A DNA stretch of 19,465 nucleotides from Rhodospirillaceae bacterium (lineage in GTDB: Bacteria; Pseudomonadota; Alphaproteobacteria; Micavibrionales; UBA2020). The position numbers and the translations under genes are program-made. The stretch covers positions 449 through 19,913 of the forward strand of contig DQGU01000135.1 of NCBI GenBank assembly GCA_003524565.1, given 5' to 3'. The notes under the pieces are model-generated. The model saw nothing but the letters and a program-made list of their open reading frames with translations. It had not been told where the DNA came from and did no database searches. Shown piece by piece: positions 8,362 to 16,229 of the stretch. Position 1 is the stretch's first letter, and every line of letters begins with the position of its first letter.

Positions 8362-8922
8362 CTACCATTTTGCGGGCGGCGCGTCGCGGACATGCAGGGC
8401 CACCTGATTGCCCGCGGCGTTATAGGCCAGATTATCAAAGCTAACGGCACGGGCGCGGGCAATACCGCGCCCGTGGCTGTCTCTGGCCCTTGCCGGCTCT
8501 ATGCTTGTCCATGATTTCCAGTCAAACCCTGCGCCGGGGTCGGTGATGACGATGAAAACACCCTCCGGCCTGCGGGCGATGACGACTTCGGCATTTTTCT
8601 GGCGGTTTTCAGGCAGGCTTTGCCGTCTTTCGATTTCAGCAAGCCAGTTGCCGTCTTCCAAAAGCCGTGTTTTCAAATCATGCCCGATGCCAAGGCAGCC
8701 GTGTTCGATGGCATTCAGCATCAGCGCCTCCAGCCCCGGCGCGATACGCTGCGGGTCGCGGAACATCGCGGCGGCAAAACGGGCAAGCGCCGCGGCTTCG
8801 GTGATGGTGCGTATCCTGAATTTACAAGTGTCCATCAATGCAAACCCGCTTTGCATGTCTATATGCGCGGCGGCGTGCGGCGGCGGGTTTGGTTGCGGTG
8901 CTGTCTGGGCGGGCGTGGGCAT
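8362..8922 (-). CDS. Small GHKL-type ATPase, RsbW/anti-sigma-like
   Basis: A 186-residue protein that is essentially one histidine-kinase-like ATPase domain. An N-box, LEALMLNAIEHG, spans residues 64-75 (Asn70, Glu73, His74). A G1 box, DPGAGF, lies at 128-133 and a G2 box, HGRGIA, at 150-155. There is no His-phosphotransfer helix, membrane segment or sensor domain, so it is not a complete histidine kinase. The layout fits RsbW/SpoIIAB-type serine kinases or anti-sigma factors. The first ~30 residues are Pro/Ala-rich. ATG 8922 is supported by a strong AAGGGGGA ribosome site 5 nt upstream. It lies 26 nt after hlyD as the last gene of the secretion operon. Its partner is unknown, and no anti-anti-sigma (STAS) gene is in the window. 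Confidence 0.82.
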   Translation of the reverse strand: MPTPAQTAPQPNPPPHAAAHIDMQSGFALMDTCKFRIRTITEAAALARFAAAMFRDPQRIAPGLEALMLNAIEHGCLGIGHDLKTRLLEDGNWLAEIERRQSLPENRQKNAEVVIARRPEGVFIVITDPGAGFDWKSWTSIEPARARDSHGRGIARARAVSFDNLAYNAAGNQVALHVRDAPPAKW

Positions 8923-8948
8923 GGTATCCCCCTTTGGTTGCGGCTATT

Positions 8949-10268
8949 CTATCGTTCGGTGAAGGCGCTCGACATCGCGTTGCGCACCGGCTTCAGCAGG
9001 TACTCCAGCACAGTTTTCTCCCCCGTGATGATGTCTGCCATCACGGTCATGCCGGGCACAACGGTGTTGCGCGTATCTTCGCCAACATGCGCGCGGGCAA
9101 GGCGGACGCGGCCTTGGAAATACCGCTCGCCGCCTTCGCCGGCGAAGCTGGCGGCAGAGATGAATTCAAGCGTGCCGGGAATGGCGCCGTAACGCGAAAA
9201 GTCGAAGCTGCTGCATTTGACCTGCACATCCTGCCCCGCGCGGATATGGCCGATATAACGCGGCGGAATTTTCAGCGACACGACAAGCGGCGCATCGGCC
9301 GGCAGGATTTCCATCAGCGTTTGCCCCGGCTGCACCACGTTGCCGATGGTATTGACCGCAAGCCCCTTGATGGTGCCGCGCACGGGGGCGCGTACGTCGA
9401 GCCGCGCCACGCGCTCTTTCAGTTTGGCGATAAGCTCGCGGTTCTGCGCCTGTGCGGACAGGATACCGTCAAGGCGCTGGTTCACATCATCGGTCGTGCC
9501 TGCGTCAAGCGCGGCCAGCCTGTCCTGATACTCGCGTATAGCGCCGTTTGCGGCGGCAATCTGGCTTTGCAGGCTGCCGATTTGTCCGCGCAGGTGGTTA
9601 TGTTGCTGCTCGGTCTCCATCACGCGCGCTTCGGGCATCACGCCTTGGCGGTTCATTTCCTGCCGTTTCGCGTAAAGGTCAGCCACGATGCGGAAATTCT
9701 GCTGCGCGGTTGTCAGCTCCGCCCGCAGCGCGCCGATGGCCTGTTTTTTCTGGTCGATTTGCTGACGAATGACGCCGCGCTCTTTTTCCCTTGCGGCCTG
9801 CATGCTGGCAAAAAAAGCTTCCTGATCGCGCATTACGTCTTGGTTGTTGCGCGCTTCAGGCGGGAAGGCGGGCGCACGGTTTTCCAAAAATGCGCGCAGG
9901 CGCTCTTCCTGCAGGGCGAGGGTGAGGGTTTGCTCTTCGGCGCGGCGCAGGTCTTTTTCAATGCCTGCACCATCCAGCCGCAGCAGCACTTGGCCCTTTT
10001 CGACGCTGTCGCCTTCTTGCGCCAAAATCTCGCGCACCATGCCGCCTTCGAGGTGCTGCACGGCCTGCTGGAATCCGCTGGGCACAATCTCGCCGGGTGT
10101 GCGGGCGATTTCGTGGATGTTCGCAAAGGCCGCCCATGATAAAAAACCCAGAAAGGCGAGGCTCACCACTGCCATTGTGGCACGCACAATGCGCGGACTG
10201 GCCGTTTCTTTCAGGCGGATGGATTGTGACAGCAAGCGCAGCTGCTTTTGGCGTTTTTCGTCGGTCAT
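8949..10268 (-). CDS. HlyD-family membrane fusion protein (type I secretion periplasmic adaptor)
   Basis: A 439-residue protein with a short cytoplasmic N-terminus, one transmembrane helix (about 27-49), a first lipoyl half (QHLEGGMVREILAQEGDSVE, from residue 71), a long Gln/Glu/Arg-rich coiled coil (about 100-280), a second lipoyl half (RAPVRGTIKGLAVNTIGNVV), a beta-barrel region, and the classical C-terminal family signature PGMTVMADIITGEKTVLEYL. It would bridge the inner-membrane ABC exporter and a TolC-type outer-membrane channel. Length and order are typical of HlyD/LapC/PrsE. Its ATG overlaps the TAA of the upstream exporter gene by 1 nt, indicating translational coupling. No outer-membrane component is encoded in the window. 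Confidence 0.95.
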   Translation of the reverse strand: MTDEKRQKQLRLLSQSIRLKETASPRIVRATMAVVSLAFLGFLSWAAFANIHEIARTPGEIVPSGFQQAVQHLEGGMVREILAQEGDSVEKGQVLLRLDGAGIEKDLRRAEEQTLTLALQEERLRAFLENRAPAFPPEARNNQDVMRDQEAFFASMQAAREKERGVIRQQIDQKKQAIGALRAELTTAQQNFRIVADLYAKRQEMNRQGVMPEARVMETEQQHNHLRGQIGSLQSQIAAANGAIREYQDRLAALDAGTTDDVNQRLDGILSAQAQNRELIAKLKERVARLDVRAPVRGTIKGLAVNTIGNVVQPGQTLMEILPADAPLVVSLKIPPRYIGHIRAGQDVQVKCSSFDFSRYGAIPGTLEFISAASFAGEGGERYFQGRVRLARAHVGEDTRNTVVPGMTVMADIITGEKTVLEYLLKPVRNAMSSAFTER

Positions 10269-12037
10269 TATGCGGCCTCCCTTAAATGGCGGAGCATGTC
10301 TTCGCGGTTGCCTGCAGCAGCTTTCGCGCCACGGCGCAGGTGGATAATAACGTCGGCCAGTGCCAGAAGGTCGCCGCGGTGCGCAACGGCGATAATGGTG
10401 CGTTTTCCGTGCGACTGGCGGATATAGGTGCGCAGGTTTTCGCCCGCCGTGCCGTTCATCAGCGTATTGGGCATTTCATCGATAAGAACCACGGCGGCAT
10501 TTTGCAAATAGGCGCGCGCCAGCGACAGCCGCGCCGCCAGCGACGGCGTCATGTGCACTTCGGCTATGGTTTTATCCAGCTGGCTACGGCAATCTTCCCA
10601 CGCATCGGCGAGCAGCAGGGCGTTTTCGATATCCGTCTCGCTCGCAAACGGGTTGCCAATGGCGATGTTTTCACGCAGCGTGCCCGGAAAGAAATCCGGC
10701 TTTTGCGGCACATAGGCGATTTGCCGGCGCAGTTCCGCCGCATCCATCTGGCGTATGTCGTAGCCATCGATGCGCACGGCGCCGCTTTCGGGACGGTAAA
10801 GCCCTTTGACGAGTTTTAGCAAGCTCGATTTTCCGCTGCCGTTGCGCCCCGTCACGGCGGCCATACGGCCAGGTGGCAGGTCGAGCATCAGGCTATCAAT
10901 CGCCGGCGATACGGCGTTTTCGTAGCGCAGCGTAGCGCTGTCTATAACGATATGGCCGCGCAGGGCGTTCAGGCTGGCGGCTGTTTGCGCCAGTTCCGCT
11001 TCGGATTCGATATCCATCAGGCTATTGACCTGTTCGATACTGCTGCGCAGCTGTTCCAGCCGCGGTATCATGGTGCAAAGGCTATAAAATGGCAGCAAAA
11101 TCCGCCAGACCAGTATCATCGAGGCGACCAGCGCCCCCGTGGTGATACTGCCCGCCCAGATAAGCCCGACGCCAAATCCGATGGTCAGCACGGCGGAAAG
11201 CACCGTCAGCGCATGCGCCAGCGTTTCTGCAACCGTGCCCAGAAACGACAGGCGGAAACCCAGAACGGCGTCACGTCCGGTGAGCGTATCGAATTTATCT
11301 TCCCATGCCTTGCCAAGGCCGTTGACGCGGATGCTGCGCAGGCGCTCGTGGCTTTCGATGATGAATTGCTGGCGCGCCGATGTGGCTTTGGCCGCCAGCC
11401 GCATCACGCGGCGAATACGCGCCTGCATGGTAAAAAATAGCGCGGCATAGCCTGCAATCATGCAAACTGGCACCAGAACGAGCGGGCCCGCGACCGCCCA
11501 CATCACGCCAACGGCAATCACCACGAAGGGAATTTCAAGAAAAGACAAAAAAACGGCGCTGCTGAAAAAATCGCGTACGGATTCGAATGTGCGGATACGC
11601 GCGACCTGCGCGGCAACCGATGCGCGTTCGATAAGCGCGGGCGAAAGGCCGATGAGGTGCGAGAAAATACGCCCGCCGACAAGGTTGTCCAGCCGCGCCG
11701 TCATCCACGCAAGCCCTTCGGAGCGGATATCGCGCAGCGCCCATTCCGCGACCAGCGCCATGGATACGCCCGCCGTCAGCATGGCCAGCGACGACAGGTC
11801 ATAAGGCGATATCACGCGGTCATAAACCATCATGATAAAAATCGGCGGTGCCAGCGCAAAGATGTTCAGTGCAAGGCAGGTGACAAGAACCTGCCAGAAC
11901 GAAACAGAGAATCTGCCCACCAGCGCGCTGAACCATCCGCGTTTGACCGCGCTGCGCATAAAGCGCGACGTTGTTTGCAGATGCGGGTCATAGGCTTTGA
12001 AAAAAACAGGCCGTGCCCTGTAAAGCGGCTTCGGCAT
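10268..12037 (-). CDS. LapB/HlyB-type type I secretion ABC exporter, transmembrane and ATPase portion (separated from its N-terminal domain by a frame change)
   Basis: A 589-residue reading frame with the export-ABC transmembrane domain (ALAPPIFIMMVYDRV at about 61-75, then further helices to ~320) and an ATPase domain: Walker A GRNGSGKS (397-404), Q-loop Gln445, Walker B VVLIDE (516-521), switch His553. The signature LSGGQ is replaced by MTPSL (496-500) and the D-loop is unusual (NTLMN). The first ~13 residues are read out of frame through the end of the preceding 155-aa gene. The ATG at 12037 has no ribosome site, and conserved homology begins around FFKAYDPHLQ, exactly where a T7 run would allow joining to the other frame. 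Joined, the product would be 728 residues, a normal size for this family. It is either a broken gene, a sequence error, or a gene expressed by slippage. Confidence 0.9.
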   Translation of the reverse strand: MPKPLYRARPVFFKAYDPHLQTTSRFMRSAVKRGWFSALVGRFSVSFWQVLVTCLALNIFALAPPIFIMMVYDRVISPYDLSSLAMLTAGVSMALVAEWALRDIRSEGLAWMTARLDNLVGGRIFSHLIGLSPALIERASVAAQVARIRTFESVRDFFSSAVFLSFLEIPFVVIAVGVMWAVAGPLVLVPVCMIAGYAALFFTMQARIRRVMRLAAKATSARQQFIIESHERLRSIRVNGLGKAWEDKFDTLTGRDAVLGFRLSFLGTVAETLAHALTVLSAVLTIGFGVGLIWAGSITTGALVASMILVWRILLPFYSLCTMIPRLEQLRSSIEQVNSLMDIESEAELAQTAASLNALRGHIVIDSATLRYENAVSPAIDSLMLDLPPGRMAAVTGRNGSGKSSLLKLVKGLYRPESGAVRIDGYDIRQMDAAELRRQIAYVPQKPDFFPGTLRENIAIGNPFASETDIENALLLADAWEDCRSQLDKTIAEVHMTPSLAARLSLARAYLQNAAVVLIDEMPNTLMNGTAGENLRTYIRQSHGKRTIIAVAHRGDLLALADVIIHLRRGAKAAAGNREDMLRHLREAA

Positions 12038-12455
12038 CGCGGCGCGGAAGCGGGCGGATGTCGTGGCGCTGGCTGTCGTATATCGTCATGTCGCCGTCTT
12101 TTTGTAAAAAAATGACATAGGGCGCATCTGGCCGGGCATCTGCGATGAACAAGCAGGGCAAAAGCCGCCCGTCGATATCACGCATGCTTGTGTCCAACGT
12201 TTCCGAAAAATATCCCAGCTGCGCCATTGTGCCGCGCAGGCCAGTCAAATCCCCGCCCGCAACGGCTGTCATGGAATCAAGCAACCTGCGCGCTTTGCAC
12301 GCGGGGTCAAGCGCCAGAACCATCGCGGCAAGGCAGGCCAGCCAGGGGCCGCGGCCATCGCCTGTGCGCCATGCGGGTTTTGACATCAAGTCCATCAGAA
12401 TATCGATGGAAATGCGCGCGGCGTCCGGCGAGGCGGTAGATAAGGTGCTGGTCAT
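11988..12455 (-). CDS. C39-like domain (CLD) of a LapB/HlyB-type exporter, as a separate reading frame
   Basis: A 155-residue protein resembling the N-terminal C39-peptidase-like domain of type I secretion ABC proteins. The pattern is WLACLAAMVLAL (first helix), GLRGTMAQLGYFSETL (substrate-binding helices), LLPCLFIAD and APYVIFLQKDGDMTIYD (the LP-x-ill strands), and a final ALQGTACFF strand that normally leads into the ABC transmembrane part. The Gln/Cys/His catalytic set of true C39 peptidases is not evident, so it should bind rather than cut substrate, as in HlyB or LapB. It starts by a 4-nt ATGA overlap with the upstream ABC gene and overlaps the downstream exporter frame by 50 nt. It is best seen as the 5' part of one gene split at the T7 run. 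The domain call rests on pattern only. Confidence 0.78.
   Translation of the reverse strand: MTSTLSTASPDAARISIDILMDLMSKPAWRTGDGRGPWLACLAAMVLALDPACKARRLLDSMTAVAGGDLTGLRGTMAQLGYFSETLDTSMRDIDGRLLPCLFIADARPDAPYVIFLQKDGDMTIYDSQRHDIRPLPRRDAEAALQGTACFFQSL
12000..12006 (-). other. Seven-T run at the junction of the split exporter (candidate slippage site or indel)
   Basis: On the minus strand the coding sequence reads TG-TTTTTTT-CAAAGCC. The upstream frame gives Cys-Phe-Phe-Gln-Ser-Leu-stop, and the downstream frame gives Val-Phe-Phe-Lys-Ala-Tyr-Asp. Removing one T gives Cys-Phe-Phe-Lys-Ala-Tyr-Asp and fuses the two frames without loss of residues. The required change is +1 (or -2), so an ordinary -1 ribosomal slip would not do it. 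Confidence 0.75.
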
Positions 12456-14152
12456 GAATGGGCTTTCTTTTTGTTTTGCGCAGGGGAATGTCCGGTAACA
12501 TCGTAAAGACGGCCGCTATCCAGTCTGAAATGCCGCTGCGCAAGGCCTGTCAGATTGGCGTCTTCGGAAATCAGCACCAGCGCGGCCTGCGGCGCGATGC
12601 GGCCAAGCAGGCGGAAAACCATGTTGTATCCGTCGCGGTCAAGAGCGCGGTCGGCTTCGTCGAACAAAATGATTTTCGGGTGCGATGCCAGCACGCGGGC
12701 AATCGCGATGCGCTGACGCAGGCCTGGCGGCACGTCATCTCCGCCTTGCGGCTGCAATACGGTATCATAGCCGGAGGGCAGCTGTGCCACGTCGCGGTCA
12801 ATCAGAAGCTCCCGCGCCAGAGAGAACGCCGCTTTTTCCGGCACAATGCCGAAGCGTGTCAGGTTTTCGCGAATGGTGCCGTGGAAAATAACCCCCTCCG
12901 TCGCCAGATAGCCGATATGGTCGGGTAATTGCTCCGGCGGGTATCGGCGGGCATCGACATTGTCGATAAGAATTTCTCCTTTATCCGGCGGATAAAGGCC
13001 GGAGAGAAGCTCAAGCAGCGTCGTTTTGCCGCAGCCCGGCAGGCCGCTGATGGAAATGCTGTCGCCGGGGTTGAGCGAGAGATTGATATCTTCCAGCGTC
13101 TGGCGGAAATTCACACCGCGCGCCGCCAGATAACCCTCGGGAAGCGGCAGCTGCGGGGCGGGGCTGCGGCGCAGTTGCGGCAGGGCGAATATTTGCGCGA
13201 CCTTGGCGCGCGCGAGCATATATTCCTGATATCGCGCCCAGAGGGCAAGGCCGCGCTGCGCCGGCTGCATCAGGCGTCCCGAAAGCTGCAAGGTGGCAAT
13301 AAGCGCGCCTGTGGTGATGCTGCCGCCGATAACGGCAACCGCGCCCGCCGTCATGACGGCGACCATCATCAAGTGCGACATCATGGTACCGAAATTGAAA
13401 GTGCGGGTGGAGGCTTCGGCGGCGAAAAAACTGCCAAGGCCGGATTTTTCCTGCAAATATTCATATCTGCGCGACAGCAGGTTTTCAAGCGCGAAGGCCT
13501 TGACGGTGTGAATCCCTTTCAGACATTCGACAAGGTATTCATACCGCTCGTCGTCTTCGGCGTCGCGGCGGGCGAGGGCGGATTGCAGTTTGCGTCCTTG
13601 CCACAGCGATATACCAATAAAAACACCCAGCAAGAGCAGCGGCACCACGGCCAGCGGCGCGGCAATGTAAAGAATAACGCCAAGGAAAACCGGAATAAAC
13701 GCCAGCTCCATCCATGTCACGGCAATATAACCGTTTTCAAAATCTTTCAAGCGGCCAATCGCAGCCATGCGGTGCAGAAATTCGCCAATGCCGGTGGTGC
13801 GGCTGCGGGCGGCATCGGCGGAAAGAAGTCTGCGCATCGCGGCGGCGGACAGGGCGTGCTCGTAAACTGCGCCGCGCCAGCCCATCATCCATGCGCGCGA
13901 AAGGCGCAGGCCGGTTTCGCAAACAATCGCCAGCAATACACCCGCCATCAGCAGCGGCAAGGTGCCTGATTCCGGGTTCGGCAAGATGCGATCATAGACT
14001 TGCAGCGTCATGATAGGCAATGCCAATGACAGCAGGTTGAGCGAAACGGTGCCAAGCAGAAGATAAAACCTGTCCCCGCGAGATTCCTGCGGTTGCGCGA
14101 GTGGCGGCAGGGAGCGCGTGCGTTGCCTTGCGGCGGATTTTGAAGATGTCAT
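12452..14152 (-). CDS. ABC exporter half-transporter without N-terminal peptidase-like domain (partner ABC of the secretion system)
   Basis: A 566-residue protein with about six hydrophobic segments (residues ~28-310; ALPIMTLQVYDRILPN is the typical first-helix block) and a C-terminal ATPase. Walker A GLPGCGKT spans 370-377 and Walker B IILFDE spans 494-499. The signature is VPPGL (474-478) followed by a well-kept RQRIAIAR. The Q-loop Gln is replaced (IGYLAT, Thr418), and the switch His is replaced by Glu530 (LVLISED). Normal LapB/HlyB N-terminal sequence is absent. Two adjacent, unlike ABC genes plus one HlyD recall the RtxB/RtxE heterodimer of Vibrio MARTX secretion (family knowledge). The start overlaps the stop of the cargo candidate gene by ATGA. 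Confidence 0.92.
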   Translation of the reverse strand: MTSSKSAARQRTRSLPPLAQPQESRGDRFYLLLGTVSLNLLSLALPIMTLQVYDRILPNPESGTLPLLMAGVLLAIVCETGLRLSRAWMMGWRGAVYEHALSAAAMRRLLSADAARSRTTGIGEFLHRMAAIGRLKDFENGYIAVTWMELAFIPVFLGVILYIAAPLAVVPLLLLGVFIGISLWQGRKLQSALARRDAEDDERYEYLVECLKGIHTVKAFALENLLSRRYEYLQEKSGLGSFFAAEASTRTFNFGTMMSHLMMVAVMTAGAVAVIGGSITTGALIATLQLSGRLMQPAQRGLALWARYQEYMLARAKVAQIFALPQLRRSPAPQLPLPEGYLAARGVNFRQTLEDINLSLNPGDSISISGLPGCGKTTLLELLSGLYPPDKGEILIDNVDARRYPPEQLPDHIGYLATEGVIFHGTIRENLTRFGIVPEKAAFSLARELLIDRDVAQLPSGYDTVLQPQGGDDVPPGLRQRIAIARVLASHPKIILFDEADRALDRDGYNMVFRLLGRIAPQAALVLISEDANLTGLAQRHFRLDSGRLYDVTGHSPAQNKKKAHS

Positions 14153-16110
14153 CCGAACAGCCCTCCGCCGTGGCCGTTAAACAGGCCGGAGAGAAGGCCG
14201 CCGCCATGCTCGCTGCCCGCTGGTAGCAGGCCGAGGCCTTCGACGATATTGCCCACAGGCTCCGGCAGATGCAGCGCGCCGTCATCGCCGCCGCCGATAA
14301 TGCCGCCGATGCCTTCGCTGCCCAGAAGCGCGCCTGCATCGAGCTGCGGCCATGCGGCATCACCGCCGCCATCTGCGCCGCTGCCAAGGATGCCGCTCAG
14401 GACGTCTTCAAGACCCTGCGCCGTATCATCCAGAAGCGCCATGGCCCCGTGCGCCGTGCCTTCGTCACTGGCGGCCTCGCCCAGCAAGTCCTGCGCCACA
14501 TCCAGAACGTCGGAAATGACAGGCGTGACCAGCGGAATATCGACAGTGACATTAACATCGTCGAGCAGGTTGATACCGGCAACCGTGGTATCGAGCCCCA
14601 GAGTGAGCCCGTCCTCGCCGTTTGTAGCTGAAAGGCCGAGGTCTATATCGCCTGTAAGGCCTTCGACGGTATCAAGATTAACGTCGATTTGCGGCAGGCC
14701 GATGTTGTTATGTACGGCAAGGTCGGTGTCTCCGGCGCTGTTATCCGTTTGCCCAAGCGAGGCGAGGGTGTTTTCCAGCGTGTCTTCAAGCCCCGATACG
14801 GCGCCGCTGACGGTATCGGCCACGCCTTCTACGGCGGTTTCGAGGATATCCGGTACGGCTTCGGCCGGATTGTCAAAAATACCCGCCAGCGTTTCGGGCG
14901 CGGTCATGTCGCCGAGGATGTCGGCAACAGGCGTCAGCGCACCGTTTACAACCGGCATAAGGGCAGGCACGCCGAGGTCTGCCCCGATATTCGCAAGCGG
15001 CAGGTCGGCAACAATGGTTTCGATGTCAAGGCCGATGCTGTCACCGCCCAGCGCATCCAGTGTCACGCCGATATCGATATCGCCGACGATATTTTCAATC
15101 ACATCAAGATTGACGTCGAGGTTGGGGATGCCAACGTCCGTATGCACCTGCAAATCATAATCGCCGTCCATGGGCGGCGGTGCGCCCAGAAGACTGCCCA
15201 GCAGGCTTTCGGCCGTTGTTGCCACACCATCCAGCAGCGGCTGGGTAATATCCGTCACAATATCAAGAACGGGGTCTGCGATATTCAGCACTTCGGCAAT
15301 AACAGGGTTTAAAAGCGGAATATCGATATTGATGGCGCCATCCAGAATGGGAATATCGACAAGAACGGTATCCAGGTCGATGGTCAGGCCGTCATCCGGG
15401 TCGAAACCGATGCCGACGCCAAGGTCGATATCGCCCACGATGTCTTCAAGCGGGTCGAGGTTTATATCAACGACCGGCAGGCCGATATTGTTGTCGCCAA
15501 GAATGTCTATATCCCCGCCATTATTGCCGCCGCCGTCATCGTCGCCGCCGCCGTCATCACCACCGCCATCATCATCATCTCCGCCGTCGGTTGTATCATC
15601 GCCATCGTCCGAAGGCGGCGCATCGGCGGGCGGTGAATCCATCACCCGTGCGACGTTGCCGAAACCGCCTGTGCCATCGCCATTGCCGGCAAGGGCACGA
15701 AACGCCTCGTTGCCGCCGAAATTGCTGCTATCCGCAGCGCCGGATGCATCTGCCGGATTTGCCGCGAAAAGCGCATCATCCGCATCCATGCCCTGCGCGG
15801 TGCCCGTGATGTTTTTTGCTGCGGCCAGCAGCCACGACGGCGCGTAGGGGTCTGCTTGCGCCGCATCCATGCCGTCAAAGCCGTTGCCGGTGCCTGCGGC
15901 ATCTGTCTGGCGCGCTTGCAGCAGCAGATAATTCAGGTTGCCCGAACCGAAAAGACTTTCGGTCACACCGTCGATATCGCCTGCGATGAAAAGGTCGGCA
16001 TCCAGTTTGTGGGTTTGCACGGGCGCGTCGGCGAGCAAAGCGGCATCGGCGCTGGGCGTGGCATTTGCGGCGGCGACGGGCGGAAGGGGAATGTTCGGCT
16101 CTGTGGTCAT
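14149..16110 (-). CDS. Acidic repeat protein, candidate type I secretion cargo; no recognised family
   Basis: A 653-residue protein, strongly acidic, with no Cys and almost no Lys. Residues 1-160 are Ala/Asp/Asn-rich. Residues 167-199 are a nearly pure Asp/Gly linker. Three diverged repeats then follow at about 199-288, 316-401 and 460-546. Each begins G-D-x-D-L/I, then N/D-(I/V)-G-(L/I)-P-x-(V/L/I)-D-(V/I)-N-L-D and GDIDLG/GDIDIG, and ends in helical (V/I)xxVLDI-like segments. The C-terminal ~80 residues are Gly/Leu-rich and end HGGGLFG. There is no Sec signal peptide and no GGxGxDxUx RTX nonapeptide. The composition, the lack of Cys and the position as first gene of an exporter operon with an ATGA overlap suggest it is the secreted substrate (inference). 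The start is supported by AGAAAGGG 7 nt upstream. Confidence 0.85.
   Translation of the reverse strand: MTTEPNIPLPPVAAANATPSADAALLADAPVQTHKLDADLFIAGDIDGVTESLFGSGNLNYLLLQARQTDAAGTGNGFDGMDAAQADPYAPSWLLAAAKNITGTAQGMDADDALFAANPADASGAADSSNFGGNEAFRALAGNGDGTGGFGNVARVMDSPPADAPPSDDGDDTTDGGDDDDGGGDDGGGDDDGGGNNGGDIDILGDNNIGLPVVDINLDPLEDIVGDIDLGVGIGFDPDDGLTIDLDTVLVDIPILDGAINIDIPLLNPVIAEVLNIADPVLDIVTDITQPLLDGVATTAESLLGSLLGAPPPMDGDYDLQVHTDVGIPNLDVNLDVIENIVGDIDIGVTLDALGGDSIGLDIETIVADLPLANIGADLGVPALMPVVNGALTPVADILGDMTAPETLAGIFDNPAEAVPDILETAVEGVADTVSGAVSGLEDTLENTLASLGQTDNSAGDTDLAVHNNIGLPQIDVNLDTVEGLTGDIDLGLSATNGEDGLTLGLDTTVAGINLLDDVNVTVDIPLVTPVISDVLDVAQDLLGEAASDEGTAHGAMALLDDTAQGLEDVLSGILGSGADGGGDAAWPQLDAGALLGSEGIGGIIGGGDDGALHLPEPVGNIVEGLGLLPAGSEHGGGLLSGLFNGHGGGLFG
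14473..14733 (-). repeat. Cargo protein repeat 3 (residues ~460-546)
   Basis: This unit begins GDTDLAVHNNIGLPQIDVNL, then TGDIDLGLSATN, DGLTLGLDT, VTVDIPLVTPVISDVLDV. It is closer to repeat 1 in its second half. Confidence 0.8.
14908..15165 (-). repeat. Cargo protein repeat 2 (residues ~316-401)
   Basis: This unit begins GDYDLQVHTDVGIPNLDVNL, then VGDIDIGVTLD, DSIGLDIET, LGVPALMPVVNGAL. It is the most diverged of the three in its second half, where ADLGVPALMPVVN replaces the NIDIPLLNPVIAE segment. Confidence 0.8.
15247..15516 (-). repeat. Cargo protein repeat 1 (residues ~199-288)
   Basis: This unit begins GDIDILGDNNIGLPVVDINL and continues with VGDIDLGVGIG, DGLTIDLDT, INIDIPLLNPVIAEVL. It aligns by eye with repeats 2 and 3 along its whole length. 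Confidence 0.8.
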
Positions 16111-16117
16111 GGCGGCG

Positions 16118-16206
16118 CCCTTTCTTAGGGTTGTCTATTTTTTCATATTACAACTTAAAGTTTAATAGCGGCTTAATTTATCCTTATTTTTCAAAAACAT
16201 AATTTG
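16118..16206 (-). promoter_or_regulatory. AT-rich promoter and ribosome-binding region of the secretion operon
   Basis: About 75 nt (16131-16205) are clearly more AT-rich than the surrounding DNA and lie directly upstream of the first operon gene, after the terminator of the preceding gene. Several hexamers could act as -35/-10, but no single pair stands out. An AACTT-a-AAGTT inverted repeat lies at 16152-16162. The ribosome site AGAAAGGG (16125-16118) can pair weakly with CCCT just upstream of it (4-bp stem). A sigma-54 promoter is not present: the nearest GG...GC pair has a 9-nt gap instead of 10. Confidence 0.45.
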
Positions 16207-16229
16207 GTATGTCGGCGGGCGTCTTTGTG

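Noticed and set aside
8838..10139. A 433-codon plus-strand open frame opposite hlyD and the RsbW-like gene
   Set aside because: It is antisense to two well-supported genes, with His/Arg/Ala-rich shadow composition and no domain pattern.
12929..13969. A 346-codon plus-strand open frame opposite the 566-aa ABC gene
   Set aside because: The opposite strand carries clear Walker motifs. This frame is an Arg/Gly/Gln-rich shadow.
15515..15610. Dense CCGCC/ATCATC tandem-like pattern, possible microsatellite or short repeat array
   Set aside because: It is in frame with and explained by the Asp/Gly linker of the cargo protein, with no regular spacer-repeat structure.
16166..16184. GG...GC pair upstream of the secretion operon as a sigma-54 promoter
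   Set aside because: The gap is 9 nt instead of the strict 10, and the flanks do not match TGGCAC/TTGC.
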